NCBI GenBank assembly: GCA_018820765.1
Contig: JAHJNN010000017.1
Span: 558,001 to 622,000 of the forward strand
Length of the DNA stretch: 64,000 nt
Source: Gammaproteobacteria bacterium
GTDB lineage: Bacteria; Pseudomonadota; Gammaproteobacteria; Burkholderiales; Thiobacillaceae
Direction: 5' to 3'
Under the pieces are notes generated by a model. The model searched no databases. It was given only the letters and a program-made list of their open reading frames with translations, and had not been told where the DNA came from. This document shows positions 7,801 through 19,517 of this stretch, piece after piece. How positions within the stretch are numbered: the first letter of the stretch is position 1; each line of letters opens with the position of its first letter. Made by a program: the position numbers and the translations under genes.

Positions 7801-10252
7801 CTGCTCGCGACGATCTTAAGAGGAGTTGACCAAGGGATTTTCGAAAAGCGCCGAGATCGGGCACCTTATTCCAGAACTCAGAGTTCTCGTCAGGCCCATC
7901 GGCGTTACTGATCGCGTCGATGACGGCAAGCCAGACAGCGCATTGCTGCAGCAGAGCGCGAGACGTCGGATTGGGAAAGTCTGCGAGGGCGTTTTGCCAG
8001 ACCTCGAAGATAGCGACAATCTCTGGATAGAGTCTCTGCGGTATGGCAGAAATGTGCCGGAGTATGAAGTCGATGAGGCGACGCCACGCGGCGAAGTCGG
8101 AAGGCCAACCGAGAAGATCAGCGAACCATTGGCGTTGCTCCTGTGGAAGTGCACCCGCGAGGATGGTCGCATTCGGGGTGGTCTTCTCAGCCTGAAACCA
8201 GACGAGAGTTTTCCTGAAAAGGCGGAAGTCGTCGGTAAAGACGGCCGTCGCGAATTGGTCCTCATCAACTTCGAACCTCGCAGTTCCGAGGGGACCGACC
8301 AACCACGCTCGCAGCCATTGTGATCTAAGGCCCGAACCCTCGGCTTGGGCGAGGTACGCCGGCCAGTCTTTTACCTGCGCATACTCCCATTGGGAGACGA
8401 GTTCGACGACGCGTGCGACCGCCGGCGGCTCGCCGCAGGCCTTGATCTCTTCCATCCATTGGACCCCGCGATCGGCTAGGACATGGAAGAAGGCCCATTC
8501 GAAGAAGATATCGTGAGCGAAGCGGACAGAGATTCCATCGCGAGCATTTTGGAGTATGCCGTCTGATCTTAGGTCGTCGATGTGTGCGACCGAGGTGAGT
8601 TGGCTAAGGCCAATCGGCTGGCTAAGGTGCCGGGCACGAACACGTGCCAAGTCGAGCAGCGCGCGTTGGCGTTCAATCGCGTTTTGGCCGGTCTCGTTGT
8701 AGCCGCCCCGCCGCCACCAATTCTCGATAAGATCAACTTCAGACTGGGGAACGAATGTCGGGGCGCTGGGGTTGGCCACGTAACTCTGGTTCAGCACCTT
8801 CGCAAAAAAGGGGCGTCGGACGATCTCTTGCACCTGGGCTGATCCAAACAGAAGTGGCCTCAGGTGTGGTTTGGAATTTGCGAGCGTCTCGGCATCTTCG
8901 TCACTCAGCTGATCAACCCGAAGCGCCTCGACCTTCAGGACATCAAGGAAGTCGCCCAACCAATTGCGAAGCACTTCAATGCCGGTGTCGCGAAGGGAGA
9001 CGACGACGCGCCAGTTATCGAGAAGCGGCGACTCCACGATGGCGCGGATCACGTCGAGGATTACAGGCTGGTGTTCTTTCTCGACGCGATCAATCGCATC
9101 AATGAAGAAAATGGGAGTTCCGGCGGCCCCGACCTCCACGAGAAGTTGCTCCAGGGGAACTCCCGAGAGACCCTGCGAGGCCGCGTAGCTGATCCAGCTG
9201 GTGCCTTCGAGCTGTTCCGCTTTGAGGAAAAGGATCGGCCCGCGTTCTAGCGCGCACTGGACCGCTCGCCTCACCACGACTGATTTGCCACTTCCCGGCA
9301 GGCCGCGGACCTGAACGACACGGGCCGTGGCGAGCTTGGCATCCAGGTTCTCAAGGAGCGAGGTTCGGTCGAGCCTCGTTCCGCCAACATCGTCCGGAAT
9401 GAGGTTCGCGTAGCTCTTTGCGAGCTCCGTCAACTTGTCGAGGTCGAGGCGAAAGGAGGTCGCGCCACGAAGCCGTGCGACCGATGAGATCGAGCGCACA
9501 AGCCGTGCGCGATCAAATTGCCCGGATTTGCCGGCTGATGCACGGGCTAGCTGAACGGCCCGCGACCAAATGAGTGGTGCCTTAGCTGCGTCATCGGGCG
9601 CCAGGCAATCTCGGATGCGATTAATGGCTTCAGGGGGATCAGTGGCGCCTTCGCGAAGGAAATCGAATTGGATGAGGACGAAGTGCGCAAAGAACTGATG
9701 CACTTCTTCACTCGTGCACGGCGTCTCCTTCGCCTCTTCCTCCAGTAGGGCAGCGACGTCGTTCTTGACCGCTTTGATGTCGTCGCTGGCGCTGCCACCC
9801 TGTGCAAAGCGAGCGTCGAAATGGTCTGTCGTCAGACTTTCACGGGCCCAATCGCAGAGGGTCTTGAGTGCTCGTTCTTTGGCAGGGGATATCGTGCCAA
9901 CTGCTGCCCCGTAGCGGTCGGTGTTGATGCGGAAACCAGGTTTTTTGAGGGTGTACCAACTGTCGCGAATGATGTCGCGAAAGTCGATGTTCGTTTCCGC
10001 CTTGCTGATCGTTAGCGAACGCTTCACCTGGAGGCTAAGGCGAGCGGGGTTCTTTGTAGCGTCTTCAAAATCAACGATCACATCATCGAGCGGTTCGCCG
10101 AAGTCGCGCTGCTGAACCGATACACAGACAACGGTTCGATCATCGATGCCGGGTGCATATGCCTCGGCTAGCAGCGCGGCGAGATAGAACGCAGCTGCGT
10201 CGCCCTCAAAGGTGAAGCCCTCGCCGCCGGCGAGTTCAGGTGATTGTGGCAT
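4865..10252 (-). CDS. Giant nuclease-like/STAND NTPase protein, Avs-like antiphage defence candidate
   Basis: 1795 residues. Residues about 10-110 resemble a PD-(D/E)xK nuclease of the Cap4/DUF4297 kind: GEGFTFEGDAAAFYLAALL, then acidic DDVIVDF (Asp56/57) and the LQVKRS strand with Gln75-x-Lys77. Residues about 300-450 are a P-loop NTPase: GLPGSGKS Walker A at 317-324, IFFIDAID Walker B at 381-388, and an arginine-bearing VVVSLRDTG strand. A helical segment with FAHDIFFEWAFF (about 576-587) is typical of STAND/NACHT proteins. The remaining 1200 residues are mostly helical and probably form the sensor and scaffold. This order (nuclease, STAND NTPase, long C-terminal sensor) matches Avs-type proteins that recognise phage proteins and then degrade DNA. 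Assignment to a particular Avs family is not possible here. It reads alone, towards the papain-fold gene. Confidence 0.75.
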   Translation of the reverse strand: MPQSPELAGGEGFTFEGDAAAFYLAALLAEAYAPGIDDRTVVCVSVQQRDFGEPLDDVIVDFEDATKNPARLSLQVKRSLTISKAETNIDFRDIIRDSWYTLKKPGFRINTDRYGAAVGTISPAKERALKTLCDWARESLTTDHFDARFAQGGSASDDIKAVKNDVAALLEEEAKETPCTSEEVHQFFAHFVLIQFDFLREGATDPPEAINRIRDCLAPDDAAKAPLIWSRAVQLARASAGKSGQFDRARLVRSISSVARLRGATSFRLDLDKLTELAKSYANLIPDDVGGTRLDRTSLLENLDAKLATARVVQVRGLPGSGKSVVVRRAVQCALERGPILFLKAEQLEGTSWISYAASQGLSGVPLEQLLVEVGAAGTPIFFIDAIDRVEKEHQPVILDVIRAIVESPLLDNWRVVVSLRDTGIEVLRNWLGDFLDVLKVEALRVDQLSDEDAETLANSKPHLRPLLFGSAQVQEIVRRPFFAKVLNQSYVANPSAPTFVPQSEVDLIENWWRRGGYNETGQNAIERQRALLDLARVRARHLSQPIGLSQLTSVAHIDDLRSDGILQNARDGISVRFAHDIFFEWAFFHVLADRGVQWMEEIKACGEPPAVARVVELVSQWEYAQVKDWPAYLAQAEGSGLRSQWLRAWLVGPLGTARFEVDEDQFATAVFTDDFRLFRKTLVWFQAEKTTPNATILAGALPQEQRQWFADLLGWPSDFAAWRRLIDFILRHISAIPQRLYPEIVAIFEVWQNALADFPNPTSRALLQQCAVWLAVIDAISNADGPDENSEFWNKVPDLGAFRKSLGQLLLRSSRAEPTLTADYLQRVTNSERIRDDAFHDVIAYSPVLAQSLPQSVVELSLAFLREELPDDQVFREEQELRRAAEWRKAVLAKSEAERTRQENSLLSVGPSLRIIGDFSHHDWEELSINDDHRSFWPPSPLREPFHSLFQSSPGEALRLLRELCNHAMTAWRQLHRHSRDRGGSPIPLELSFPWGAQRFWGTDREYLWFRSTWAPNAIGCGFMALEEWCFAELARGRPVDELIQKIVEGNECIAILGIASMLALHTETVSEATFPLFTSQRLLAADHNRWAQDISPTASLIGFTSRTDQPHIEAIQAANARLARKTELSWMVPGFVFATEPIRDRAREAILNFKTDLPYQFEEQRNIPEAREYLTAQALEYAELADPKNYQAYRAKEDSDQVAIVHVSPSAAKPENIARAEEASQHLSQMSLWTWASKSFEEKKLSDTYTVDDAIALARKADASDLFERSNGENEEELMGMRRGAVAATAAIALNFREGRTQEDLEWARIVLGRAIRLPEKPDLMWSPGSVIPWHQTIYVARGLAADLREGTAERGAARDLLGLIAHPLEVVSLAALEEACKLWSKDPKLTWATLILAFSLCHVPPRPRDQLRQHGEALHSSSEAQAAVDAALAFYENGSGWAALPLPPPAWVKVEPGKGRRGRQSYEEYDAEDAADAAEVWGEPGVFWHSKQAAEILKRIPFDEALSSSARSALLDFLADVLNWTNQKNAPPWVKPGRRDRSAARIFEWTHALGSALGRVAGLLPLGEFQARFLDPILALEGDNCWALLSPFASTYVCAYVYDAPVVPADAVATLDLCLGRLLQASAFKREAYRSGKFSGFDQPELVRTLMFVSVEHASLAARYVNGDWSEISHILPLIDRFVRAGGWAASVMGSFLTLCERARTNYPAEAFADQVLAIIGDGPDNLKGWHGTFIPARVAELVQHFAHRDAPMTLALAQKFLRILDMLVDMGDRRSTALQLGEAFREIRLPS

Positions 10253-10435
10253 CGGTAGCTTGAAAAATTTGTTCAGCAGCCATCCGTTGAGGGGCTGAGC
10301 GGCCGGTTGTAGGAAATTGTACTTATTTGCATCCTACCTTGAAGCTGCCACATCCGACCGCTCAGGAGCCGTGAGCGGACACGCTTGCTGTCACCCGGAA
10401 ACACAAAATTTCGGACACGCTCCATTCCTAATTAC
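10253..10435. other. Intergenic segment between gyrB and the accessory block, with an imperfect inverted repeat
   Basis: No gene seen. CTGAGCGGCCGG near 10296 and CCGACCGCTCAG near 10356 form an imperfect inverted repeat (one mismatch) about 60 bases apart. It may be a scar of a mobile element or a weak hairpin. It marks the right boundary of the low-GC block. Confidence 0.35.
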
Positions 10436-10466
10436 AAAAAAAGCCAACCGATGAGGTTGGCTTTTC
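10436..10466 (-). terminator. Rho-independent terminator of gyrB
   Basis: Read on the minus strand, AAAAGCCAACC, a CTCAT loop and GGTTGGCTTTTTTT form a stem with a T run about 60 bases past the gyrB stop. Confidence 0.85.
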
Positions 10467-10529
10467 ATCTTGTCCCACGAAATCTAAAGATTTGGGAAAA
10501 ATCTAGATTTCAATGGGATCCTACAAGCT

Positions 10530-13133
<2,604 letters not shown>

Positions 13134-13144
13134 TTATGCACGTG

Positions 13145-14248
13145 TCAGATGCGCATCGGCATCACGACGTACTTGAAGCCGGCTTCGGCGTCGCTGGTCA
13201 GCAGCATGCTGCTGTTGGCGTCGCCCAGCGACAGCGTGATTTCGTCGGTATTGACGGCGCCGAGGCCGTCCAGCAGGTAGGTGACGTTGAAGCCGACGTC
13301 CAGCGGATCGCCGTTGTAGCTGACTTCGATTTCGTCGGCGGCTTCTTCCTGTTCGTTGTTGTTGCAGACGATGCCGAGCGTGTTCTCGCTCATCACCAGG
13401 CGCACGCCGCGGAATTTCTCGTTCGACAGGATCGCGGCGCGCTGCAGCGCCTGCGTCACGCTCTGGCGATTGGCCTTGAGGTGGCGCGGCTGGTTGGCCG
13501 GGATCACGCGCTGGTAGTCGGGGAATTTGCCGTCGACCACCTTGGTCACCAGCTCAGTGCCGGGCAGGGTGATGGTGACCTGGTTGGCGCCGATGCGCAG
13601 CTCGACCGCGTCGTCCGTGTCGGAAAGCAGCTTGGACAGCTCCATCACGGTCTTGCGCGGGATGATGACTTCGCGCGCTTCGGCTTCGGTTTCCAGTTCG
13701 GTTTCGGCATAGCTCAGCCGGTGGCCGTCGGTGGCCACCACGCGCAACTGTTTGCCGCCCAGCACCAGCAGCATACCGTTGAGGTAATAGCGGATGTCCT
13801 GGCTGGCCATGGCGAACTGCACCAGCTGCAACAGACGCTTCAGCGTCTTCTGCGGCAGGCGGATCGCTTCGCCCAGACCGGCGCCGGTTTCGACGCGCGG
13901 GAAGTCGGCGGCCGGCAACGTCTGCAGGGTGAAGCGCGACTTGCCGGCGCTGACCACGACCTGGCTGTCCTTGGTGTCGAGCTTGACCTTGGCGGCGTCG
14001 GGCAGGGCGCGCACGATGTCGAACAGCTTGCGCGCGGCGATGGTGATGGCGAAGTCTTCGCCTGCCTGCGCGTCGAGCTGGGTGCTGACCTGCAACTCCA
14101 GGTCGGTGGCCAGCACGGTGAGCTTGTCGCCTTTTTTCTCCAGCAGCAGGTTCGACAGGATGGGCAGGGTATGGCGGCGCTCAACCACGCCAACCACAGC
14201 CGAGAGGGACGCCAGAAGGGCGTTGCGTTCGCTTTGTATTAATAGCAT
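13145..14248 (-). CDS. dnaN: DNA polymerase III beta subunit (sliding clamp)
   Basis: 367 residues, the normal length for the three-domain clamp that encircles DNA and tethers polymerase III. Recognisable stretches are the start MLLIQSERNALLASLSAVVGVVERR, the HTLPILSNLLL segment, YYLNGMLL, RVVATDGHRLSYAE, and the C-terminal KYVVMPMRI typical of DnaN. It lies between dnaA and gyrB on the same strand. The 180-base gap to dnaA is long, AT-rich and contains DnaA-box sequences, so dnaN probably has its own promoter there. Confidence 0.97.
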   Translation of the reverse strand: MLLIQSERNALLASLSAVVGVVERRHTLPILSNLLLEKKGDKLTVLATDLELQVSTQLDAQAGEDFAITIAARKLFDIVRALPDAAKVKLDTKDSQVVVSAGKSRFTLQTLPAADFPRVETGAGLGEAIRLPQKTLKRLLQLVQFAMASQDIRYYLNGMLLVLGGKQLRVVATDGHRLSYAETELETEAEAREVIIPRKTVMELSKLLSDTDDAVELRIGANQVTITLPGTELVTKVVDGKFPDYQRVIPANQPRHLKANRQSVTQALQRAAILSNEKFRGVRLVMSENTLGIVCNNNEQEEAADEIEVSYNGDPLDVGFNVTYLLDGLGAVNTDEITLSLGDANSSMLLTSDAEAGFKYVVMPMRI

Positions 14249-14428
14249 TTATATATTCCTGAGAATCATAATAAAGGCGGCTCAAATCTGGGGATAAGCC
14301 TTTTTACTCAATTTAATCATCCGTTTGTTATACATTTTGGGGTGTGGGTAACCCCTTGGCAGTCTGGGAGGGGTGGGGATGGAATTTCCCGCACCGTCCG
14401 CAAGGACTGCCTTATCCACATTTCATCC
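14249..14428. other. Candidate chromosomal origin (oriC) between dnaN and dnaA
   Basis: A perfect DnaA box TTATCCACA lies at 14412-14420, with near-matches TGTGGGTAA at 14343-14351 and TGGGGATAA at 14289-14297. Between and beside them are AT-rich tracts (about 14246-14275 and 14300-14338) suited to unwinding. The gene-direction switch around dnaA/rpmH supports an origin here. The other candidate, the dnaA-rpmH gap, shows only one box at 15838-15846. Confidence 0.55.
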
Positions 14429-15769
14429 TCAGCCTGTCAGGCTTTGCAGCAACACCAGATAATCGCGCCCGATGTCGGCCTCGGTCTCGCGCAGCTCGGC
14501 GACCTTGCGGCAGGCATGGATCACCGTGGTGTGGTCGCGTCCGCCGAACGATTCGCCGATCTCCGGCAGGCTCTGGTTGGTCAGTTCCTTGGCCAGCGCC
14601 ATGGCAATCTGGCGCGGGCGGGCCAGGTTGCGGGTACGTTTCTTGGAAAACATGTCGGCGACCTTGATCTTGTAGAAGTCGGCGACGGTCTTCTGGATGT
14701 TCTCGATCGACACGATACGCGAGGTCGACGCAATCAGGTCGCGCAGCGCCTCTTTCACCAGTTCCAGCGAAATCGGTTTCTCGTGGAAGCGCGAAAACGC
14801 GATCACCCGTTTCAATGCGCCTTCGAGTTCGCGCACGTTGGAGCGCACCTGCTTGGCGATGAAGAAGGCGACGTTCTCGTCGAGCTTGATATTTTCCGCC
14901 TGCGCCTTGGCCAAGAGGATGGCGACCCGCATTTCCAGCTCGGGCGGCTCGACGGCCACCGTCAAACCCCAGGCAAAGCGCGATTTCAGGCGATCGTCGA
15001 GCCCGCTGATTTCCTTTGGGAAGGTGTCGCAGGTGATGACGATCTGCTTCTTGTTCTCGATCAGCGAGTTGAAGACGTAGAAAAACTCTTCCTGGGTGCG
15101 GTCCTTCTTGGCCAGGAACTGGATGTCGTCGATCAGCAGCAGATCGAGCGACATGTAGCGCCGCTTGAGGTCGTCGAACTGTTTGTTCAGGTAGGCCTTG
15201 ACCACGTCGTCGACATAATCGTTGGCGTGAATGTAGCTGATGCGCGCGTCGGGGTTGGCCAGCCGCACGGTGTTGCCGATGGCCTGCAGCAGGTGAGTCT
15301 TGCCCAGGCCTACGCCGCCGTAAACAAACAGTGGGTTGTAGGCGGTGCCGGGATTGTTGGCGATCTGCAGGGCGGCGGCACGCGCCAGCTGGTTGGCGCG
15401 GCCGGACACGAAGTTGTCGAAGTTGAAACCGGGATTGATGCGCAGGCCGATCTGGGCGGGCACGGGGACGCTGGCGGCAGGTGCGGCGCTGGTCGCGGCG
15501 GCCGGGGACGCGGCTGCGCGCGGGGCGCTGGTTTTCTTGCCCAGCGCATAGGTGATGGCTACGGGATGCGCATAAAACTCCTGCGCCCAGGCGTCGATAT
15601 GCTCGGCAAATTTTTCGCGTACCCAGTCCATCACGAAATGATTGGGCGCCAGAATGCGCACGTCGCCGCCAGCGTCATCCAACACCAGGGGTTTGATCCA
15701 TGTGCTGAATTGCTGCTGGGTCAGGTTGGCGCGGAAACGCTCTTGGCAAAGGTCCCAGAAAGAATCCAT
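14429..15769 (-). CDS. dnaA: Chromosomal replication initiator DnaA
   Basis: 446 residues from the ATG at 15769 ([12 protein letters not shown]), which lines up with the usual DnaA N-terminus. In-frame ATG at 15799 and TTG at 15808 would add 10-13 residues, and no start has a strong Shine-Dalgarno, so the start is uncertain. Domain I is residues 1-90, followed by an Ala/Pro-rich linker. Domain III (AAA+) has Walker [10 protein letters not shown] and Walker [10 protein letters not shown]. Domain IV ends with the DNA-binding signature [15 protein letters not shown]. It binds DnaA boxes and melts oriC. Divergent from rpmH, with one DnaA box in the shared intergenic region that could give autoregulation. 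Confidence 0.96.
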   Translation of the reverse strand: MDSFWDLCQERFRANLTQQQFSTWIKPLVLDDAGGDVRILAPNHFVMDWVREKFAEHIDAWAQEFYAHPVAITYALGKKTSAPRAAASPAAATSAAPAASVPVPAQIGLRINPGFNFDNFVSGRANQLARAAALQIANNPGTAYNPLFVYGGVGLGKTHLLQAIGNTVRLANPDARISYIHANDYVDDVVKAYLNKQFDDLKRRYMSLDLLLIDDIQFLAKKDRTQEEFFYVFNSLIENKKQIVITCDTFPKEISGLDDRLKSRFAWGLTVAVEPPELEMRVAILLAKAQAENIKLDENVAFFIAKQVRSNVRELEGALKRVIAFSRFHEKPISLELVKEALRDLIASTSRIVSIENIQKTVADFYKIKVADMFSKKRTRNLARPRQIAMALAKELTNQSLPEIGESFGGRDHTTVIHACRKVAELRETEADIGRDYLVLLQSLTG

Positions 15770-15837
15770 AGTCGAGTGATTGGGCGCGTAAAGCTGCATG
15801 GGATTCAAACGCGGATATTACTCCCCTTCGACCATGT

Positions 15838-15846
15838 TATCCACAG
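15838..15846 (+). promoter_or_regulatory. DnaA box in the dnaA-rpmH intergenic region
   Basis: Perfect TTATCCACA about 70 bases upstream of the dnaA start used here. The position suits DnaA autoregulation or part of the origin. Confidence 0.6.
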
Positions 15847-16001
15847 GCGGCATTGCCGCAGGCCACATCCGGAACGTTCAGGCCGAACTTGACAGCCCCC
15901 CGGGGGGACGGGTCTAATACGCGGTTTTTCAACAGATTTTTTTGTGTTGCGCCGACCCGTTTCGACGGGACGCGGCCGACGCCAGCCAGAAAGGATACGC
16001 C

Positions 16002-16136
16002 ATGAAACGCACTTACCAGCCTTCCACCGTCCGCCGCAAGCGCACCCACGGTTTCCGCGCCCGCATGAAAACCAAGGCCGGCCGCGCCATCATCAACGCA
16101 CGCCGCGCCAAGGGCCGCGCGCGTCTGGCTGTCTAA
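16002..16136 (+). CDS. rpmH: Ribosomal protein bL34
   Basis: 44 residues, the standard length. The protein is highly basic with the family pattern [19 protein letters not shown] and the C-terminal [11 protein letters not shown]. It is part of the large ribosomal subunit. Start chosen at 16002, preceded by AGAAAGGA as a Shine-Dalgarno; the in-frame ATG at 15942 would add 20 unrelated residues. It opens the plus-strand rpmH-rnpA-yidC-mnmE run facing away from dnaA. Confidence 0.97.
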   Translation: MKRTYQPSTVRRKRTHGFRARMKTKAGRAIINARRAKGRARLAV

Positions 16137-16165
16137 TCGACACCCAACCCAGCAAAGCGGGTGGC

Positions 16166-16552
16166 GTGCGCCCGCGCGACGCGCGCCTGGTCGAGAAGGC
16201 CGATTTCGATCGGGTGTTTGCCGACAACCAGCGCGCCCGAACCGACTTCGTGATGGTGATGGCGCGTCCCAATCAGGCGGGGTATCCGCGATTGGGAATG
16301 GTGGTTCCCAAGCGTCTGCTCGCACGCGCGGTGGACCGCAATCGCGTCAAGCGTTGCGTTCGCGAAAGCTTCCGGCAGGTTTTGCCGGAGCTGCCTGCCT
16401 GTGATTTCGTGGTTCGCCTGATTGCCAAGCCGGTCGCCGGCGACGAGGCACGCGACCTGTCACGCACGTTTCACCGTGCCGGCCTGCGGGCCATGGCAAA
16501 ATGGCCAAGCGCTCCGGCGGGCGAAGCCGCGCCGGAATCCTCTTCCAACTAA
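16166..16552 (+). CDS. rnpA: Ribonuclease P protein component
   Basis: 128 residues from a GTG at 16166. With the RNase P RNA it removes 5' leaders from tRNA precursors. The central signature is clear: RLGMVVPKRLLARAVDRNR then VKRCVRESFRQ. The N-terminal ADFDRVFADNQRAR matches family starts, and the C-terminus has a variable Ala/Pro tail. The start codon is uncertain because no ATG lies in the first part of the frame. The usual small membrane-insertion gene yidD is not present between this gene and yidC (15-base gap). Confidence 0.92.
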   Translation: MRPRDARLVEKADFDRVFADNQRARTDFVMVMARPNQAGYPRLGMVVPKRLLARAVDRNRVKRCVRESFRQVLPELPACDFVVRLIAKPVAGDEARDLSRTFHRAGLRAMAKWPSAPAGEAAPESSSN

Positions 16553-16567
16553 ACGCGTCCCGTCTCA

Positions 16568-18205
16568 ATGGATAACCAGCGGCTGATTCTTTTCATCGTT
16601 TTCTCCTTCTCGCTGCTCTTGTTGTGGGAGGCCTGGCAGGACAAGAACGCCCCGCCGCCGGTTGCCCCGAGCGCGACGAGTGCGCCGGCCACCGGCGCGC
16701 CGACCCCCAGCCAGGCGCTGAACGCGCCCGCCGCCGCGCCGGCCCAGACCGGCTTTGCCAAGGGCGCGCGCGCCGTGGTGGAAACCGACGTGCTGCGCGC
16801 CACCATCGACGCCAATGGCGGCGACCTGCGAGAGCTGCAGCTGCTGACCTACCGCGAGACGGACGACAAGAACCAGATATTCACCCTGTTCGAGGACGCC
16901 AAGACGCGGCCGTATCTGGCGCAAAGCGGCCTGGTCGGCAACGGCCTGCCGACGCACCGCAGCGCGTTTCAGCTGAATCCCGGCACCTACCGGCTGGCCG
17001 GCGGCGCTGCCCAGCTGGAAGTGCCGCTGGTGTGGACAGACGCCGCCACCGGCGTGCGAGTCGAGAAAACCTACGTGTTCAAGCGCGGCAGCTATCAGGT
17101 CGCGCTCAGGACCCGCGTCGTCAACGGCGGCAGCGAGCCGATCGATCTCACCCCCTACTACCAGTTCACCCGCCACGGCGAAGCGCCGCGCGGCGAATCC
17201 TTCTTCCTCTATACCTACACCGGCCCGGCGTTCTATACCGATGCCAGGAAATTCCAGAAGGTCAAGTTCAAGGACATTCAGGAAGGCAAGGCCGATTTCG
17301 AGAAGACCGCCGACAACGGCTGGGTCGGGATGGTGCAGCACCATTTCGTGTCGGCCTGGCTGCCCGAGGGCAGCGTCAAGCGCGAGTACTACACTCGCGC
17401 GCTCGGCGACGGCCTGTATTCCGCCGGGGTGATTCTGGCCGAAGGCACGTTGGCGCCCGGCCAGCAGAAGACCTTCACGGTGCCGCTGTACGCCGGACCG
17501 CAGGCCCAGACCCTGCTGGAGAAAGCCGCGCCGGGGCTCGAACTGGCGCGTGACTACGGCTGGCTGACGCCGCTGGCCTACCCGATTTTCTGGTCGCTGG
17601 AAAAGATCGAGCGCATCGTCGGCAACTGGGGCTGGGCCATCATCATCCTGACCATCCTCATCAAGCTGGCGCTGTATCCGCTGTCGGCAGCGGGCTACAA
17701 GTCGATGGCCAAGATGAAGAAGCTGACGCCGCGCCTGCAGAAGCTGAAGGAAACCTACGGCGACGACCGCGCCAAGCTGCACCAGGCGATGGCGGAGATG
17801 TACAAGACCGAGAAGATCAATCCGCTCGGCGGCTGCCTGCCGATCCTGATCCAGATTCCGGTGTTCATCGCGCTGTACTGGGTGCTGCTGGCGGCGGTGG
17901 AAATGCGCGGTGCGCCGTGGCTGGGCTGGATCACCGACCTGACCGCGCCGGACCCCTGGTACATCCTGCCGATCGTCATGGGCATCACCTCGATCCTGCA
18001 GGTGAAACTCAACCCGCAGCCGATGGACCCGATGCAGGCCAAGATCATGATGATCATGCCGATCGCGTTCACCGTGATGTTCGTGTTCTTCCCGGCCGGC
18101 CTGGTGCTGTACTGGGTGATCAACAACATCCTTTCGATCGCGCAGCAATGGGCGATCAACAAGCAGGTTCAAGGCGGTGGCAAACCCGCCTCCGGCAAGG
18201 CCTGA
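16568..18205 (+). CDS. yidC: Membrane protein insertase YidC
   Basis: 545 residues. An N-terminal membrane anchor ([18 protein letters not shown]) is followed by a Pro/Ala-rich linker and the large periplasmic domain (about 65-340). The conserved 60-kDa insertase core follows with several membrane segments ([65 protein letters not shown]). It inserts and folds inner-membrane proteins with or without SecYEG, including the Fo c subunit encoded later in this window (atpE). The cytoplasmic loop between the first two core helices is basic as expected. Its 3' end overlaps mnmE by 29 bases. Confidence 0.97.
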   Translation: MDNQRLILFIVFSFSLLLLWEAWQDKNAPPPVAPSATSAPATGAPTPSQALNAPAAAPAQTGFAKGARAVVETDVLRATIDANGGDLRELQLLTYRETDDKNQIFTLFEDAKTRPYLAQSGLVGNGLPTHRSAFQLNPGTYRLAGGAAQLEVPLVWTDAATGVRVEKTYVFKRGSYQVALRTRVVNGGSEPIDLTPYYQFTRHGEAPRGESFFLYTYTGPAFYTDARKFQKVKFKDIQEGKADFEKTADNGWVGMVQHHFVSAWLPEGSVKREYYTRALGDGLYSAGVILAEGTLAPGQQKTFTVPLYAGPQAQTLLEKAAPGLELARDYGWLTPLAYPIFWSLEKIERIVGNWGWAIIILTILIKLALYPLSAAGYKSMAKMKKLTPRLQKLKETYGDDRAKLHQAMAEMYKTEKINPLGGCLPILIQIPVFIALYWVLLAAVEMRGAPWLGWITDLTAPDPWYILPIVMGITSILQVKLNPQPMDPMQAKIMMIMPIAFTVMFVFFPAGLVLYWVINNILSIAQQWAINKQVQGGGKPASGKA

Positions 18206-19517
18206 CCTGATTGCCGCCATCGCCACCGCGCCCGGGCGCGGCGGGGTGGGGGTGGTGCGGGTGTCGGGCGCGGACATCGCCCCGCTTGCGGTTGCGATCC
18301 TCGGGCGCGTGCCCGAAGCGCGCCATGCGACCTATTCCCGTTTTCTGGACAGCCAGGGCGAAGTGCTCGACGAGGGCATCGCGCTGGTTTTCGCGGCGCC
18401 GCATTCGTTCACCGGCGAGCACGTGCTCGAGCTGCAGGGCCACGGCGGCCCGGTGGTGCTGAATCTCATCCTTGAGCGCTGCATCGAGCTCGGCGCACGC
18501 CTGGCCGAACCGGGCGAGTTTTCCCGCCGCGCCTTTCTCAACGGCAAGCTCGATCTGGCGCAGGCCGAGGCGGTGGCCGACCTGATCGATGCGGCATCCA
18601 GCGAGGCCGCGCGCTCGGCGGTGCGCTCGCTCTCCGGCGCCTTCTCCGCGCGCATCGCCGAGCTGGTCGAGGGGCTGACCCGCCTGCGCATGCTGGTGGA
18701 AGCCACGCTGGATTTTCCCGAAGAAGAAATCGATTTTCTGCGCGACGCCGATGCCTTCGGCCGCCTCGACGCCATCGACGCCCGCCTGCAGGCAGTGCGG
18801 GCGCAGGCGAAGCAGGGCGTGCTGCTGCGCGAAGGCCTGACGGTGGTGCTGATCGGCCAGCCGAACGTCGGCAAGTCGAGCCTGATGAACCAGCTGGCCG
18901 GATTCGAGGCGGCGATCGTTACCGAGATCGCCGGCACCACGCGCGACACGGTGCGCGAGGCGATCCAGATCCAGGGCGTGCCGCTGCACGTCATCGATAC
19001 CGCAGGCCTGCGCGACACCGACGACGCGGTGGAAAAGATCGGCATCGCGCGCACCTGGGCCGCGGTGGAAAAGGCCGACGTGGCCTTGCTGCTGGTGGAC
19101 GCCGCGCACGGCCTGGGCGAGCGCGAAGCGGCGATCCTGCAACGCCTGCCTGCGGTGGCGCGGCTGACCATTCACAACAAGATCGACGTCACCCTTGCTG
19201 CGCCGCGCGTGGCGGGCGACGAAATCTGGCTGTCCGCCAAGACCGGCGCCGGGGTCGAGCTGCTGCGCGACAAGCTGCTCGAGGCGGCCGGCTGGCAGGC
19301 GGCGGGCGAGGGCGCGTTCATGGCGCGCGCCCGCCACCTGGATGCGCTTTCCCGTGCCGCCGGTCACCTCGCCGCCGCGCGCGCGGCGGCCGCGCAGCTC
19401 GAACTGTTTGCCGAGGAATTGCGGCTGGCGCAGGCCGCGCTGTCGGAGATCACCGGCGAATTCAGCGCCGACGACTTGCTGGGCGAAATCTTCAGCAAGT
19501 TCTGCATCGGCAAGTGA
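18177..19517 (+). CDS. mnmE: tRNA U34 modification GTPase MnmE
   Basis: 446 residues from a GTG at 18177, overlapping yidC by 29 bases in another frame; the protein start ([20 protein letters not shown]) is where the family begins. MnmE works with MnmG (encoded at 27870) to place carboxymethylaminomethyl groups on wobble uridine 34 of certain tRNAs. Visible are the N-terminal formyl-THF-binding domain, the GTPase motifs [23 protein letters not shown] and NKID, and the C-terminal catalytic CIGK. Confidence 0.96.
   Translation: MANPPPARPDLIAAIATAPGRGGVGVVRVSGADIAPLAVAILGRVPEARHATYSRFLDSQGEVLDEGIALVFAAPHSFTGEHVLELQGHGGPVVLNLILERCIELGARLAEPGEFSRRAFLNGKLDLAQAEAVADLIDAASSEAARSAVRSLSGAFSARIAELVEGLTRLRMLVEATLDFPEEEIDFLRDADAFGRLDAIDARLQAVRAQAKQGVLLREGLTVVLIGQPNVGKSSLMNQLAGFEAAIVTEIAGTTRDTVREAIQIQGVPLHVIDTAGLRDTDDAVEKIGIARTWAAVEKADVALLLVDAAHGLGEREAAILQRLPAVARLTIHNKIDVTLAAPRVAGDEIWLSAKTGAGVELLRDKLLEAAGWQAAGEGAFMARARHLDALSRAAGHLAAARAAAAQLELFAEELRLAQAALSEITGEFSADDLLGEIFSKFCIGK

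Noticed and set aside
1374-10529. Prophage or integrative element
   Set aside because: No integrase, structural phage gene, tRNA target or flanking direct repeat seen.
15838-15846. Sole oriC in the dnaA-rpmH gap
   Set aside because: Only one box and little AT-rich sequence; the dnaN-dnaA gap is better supported, though not proven.
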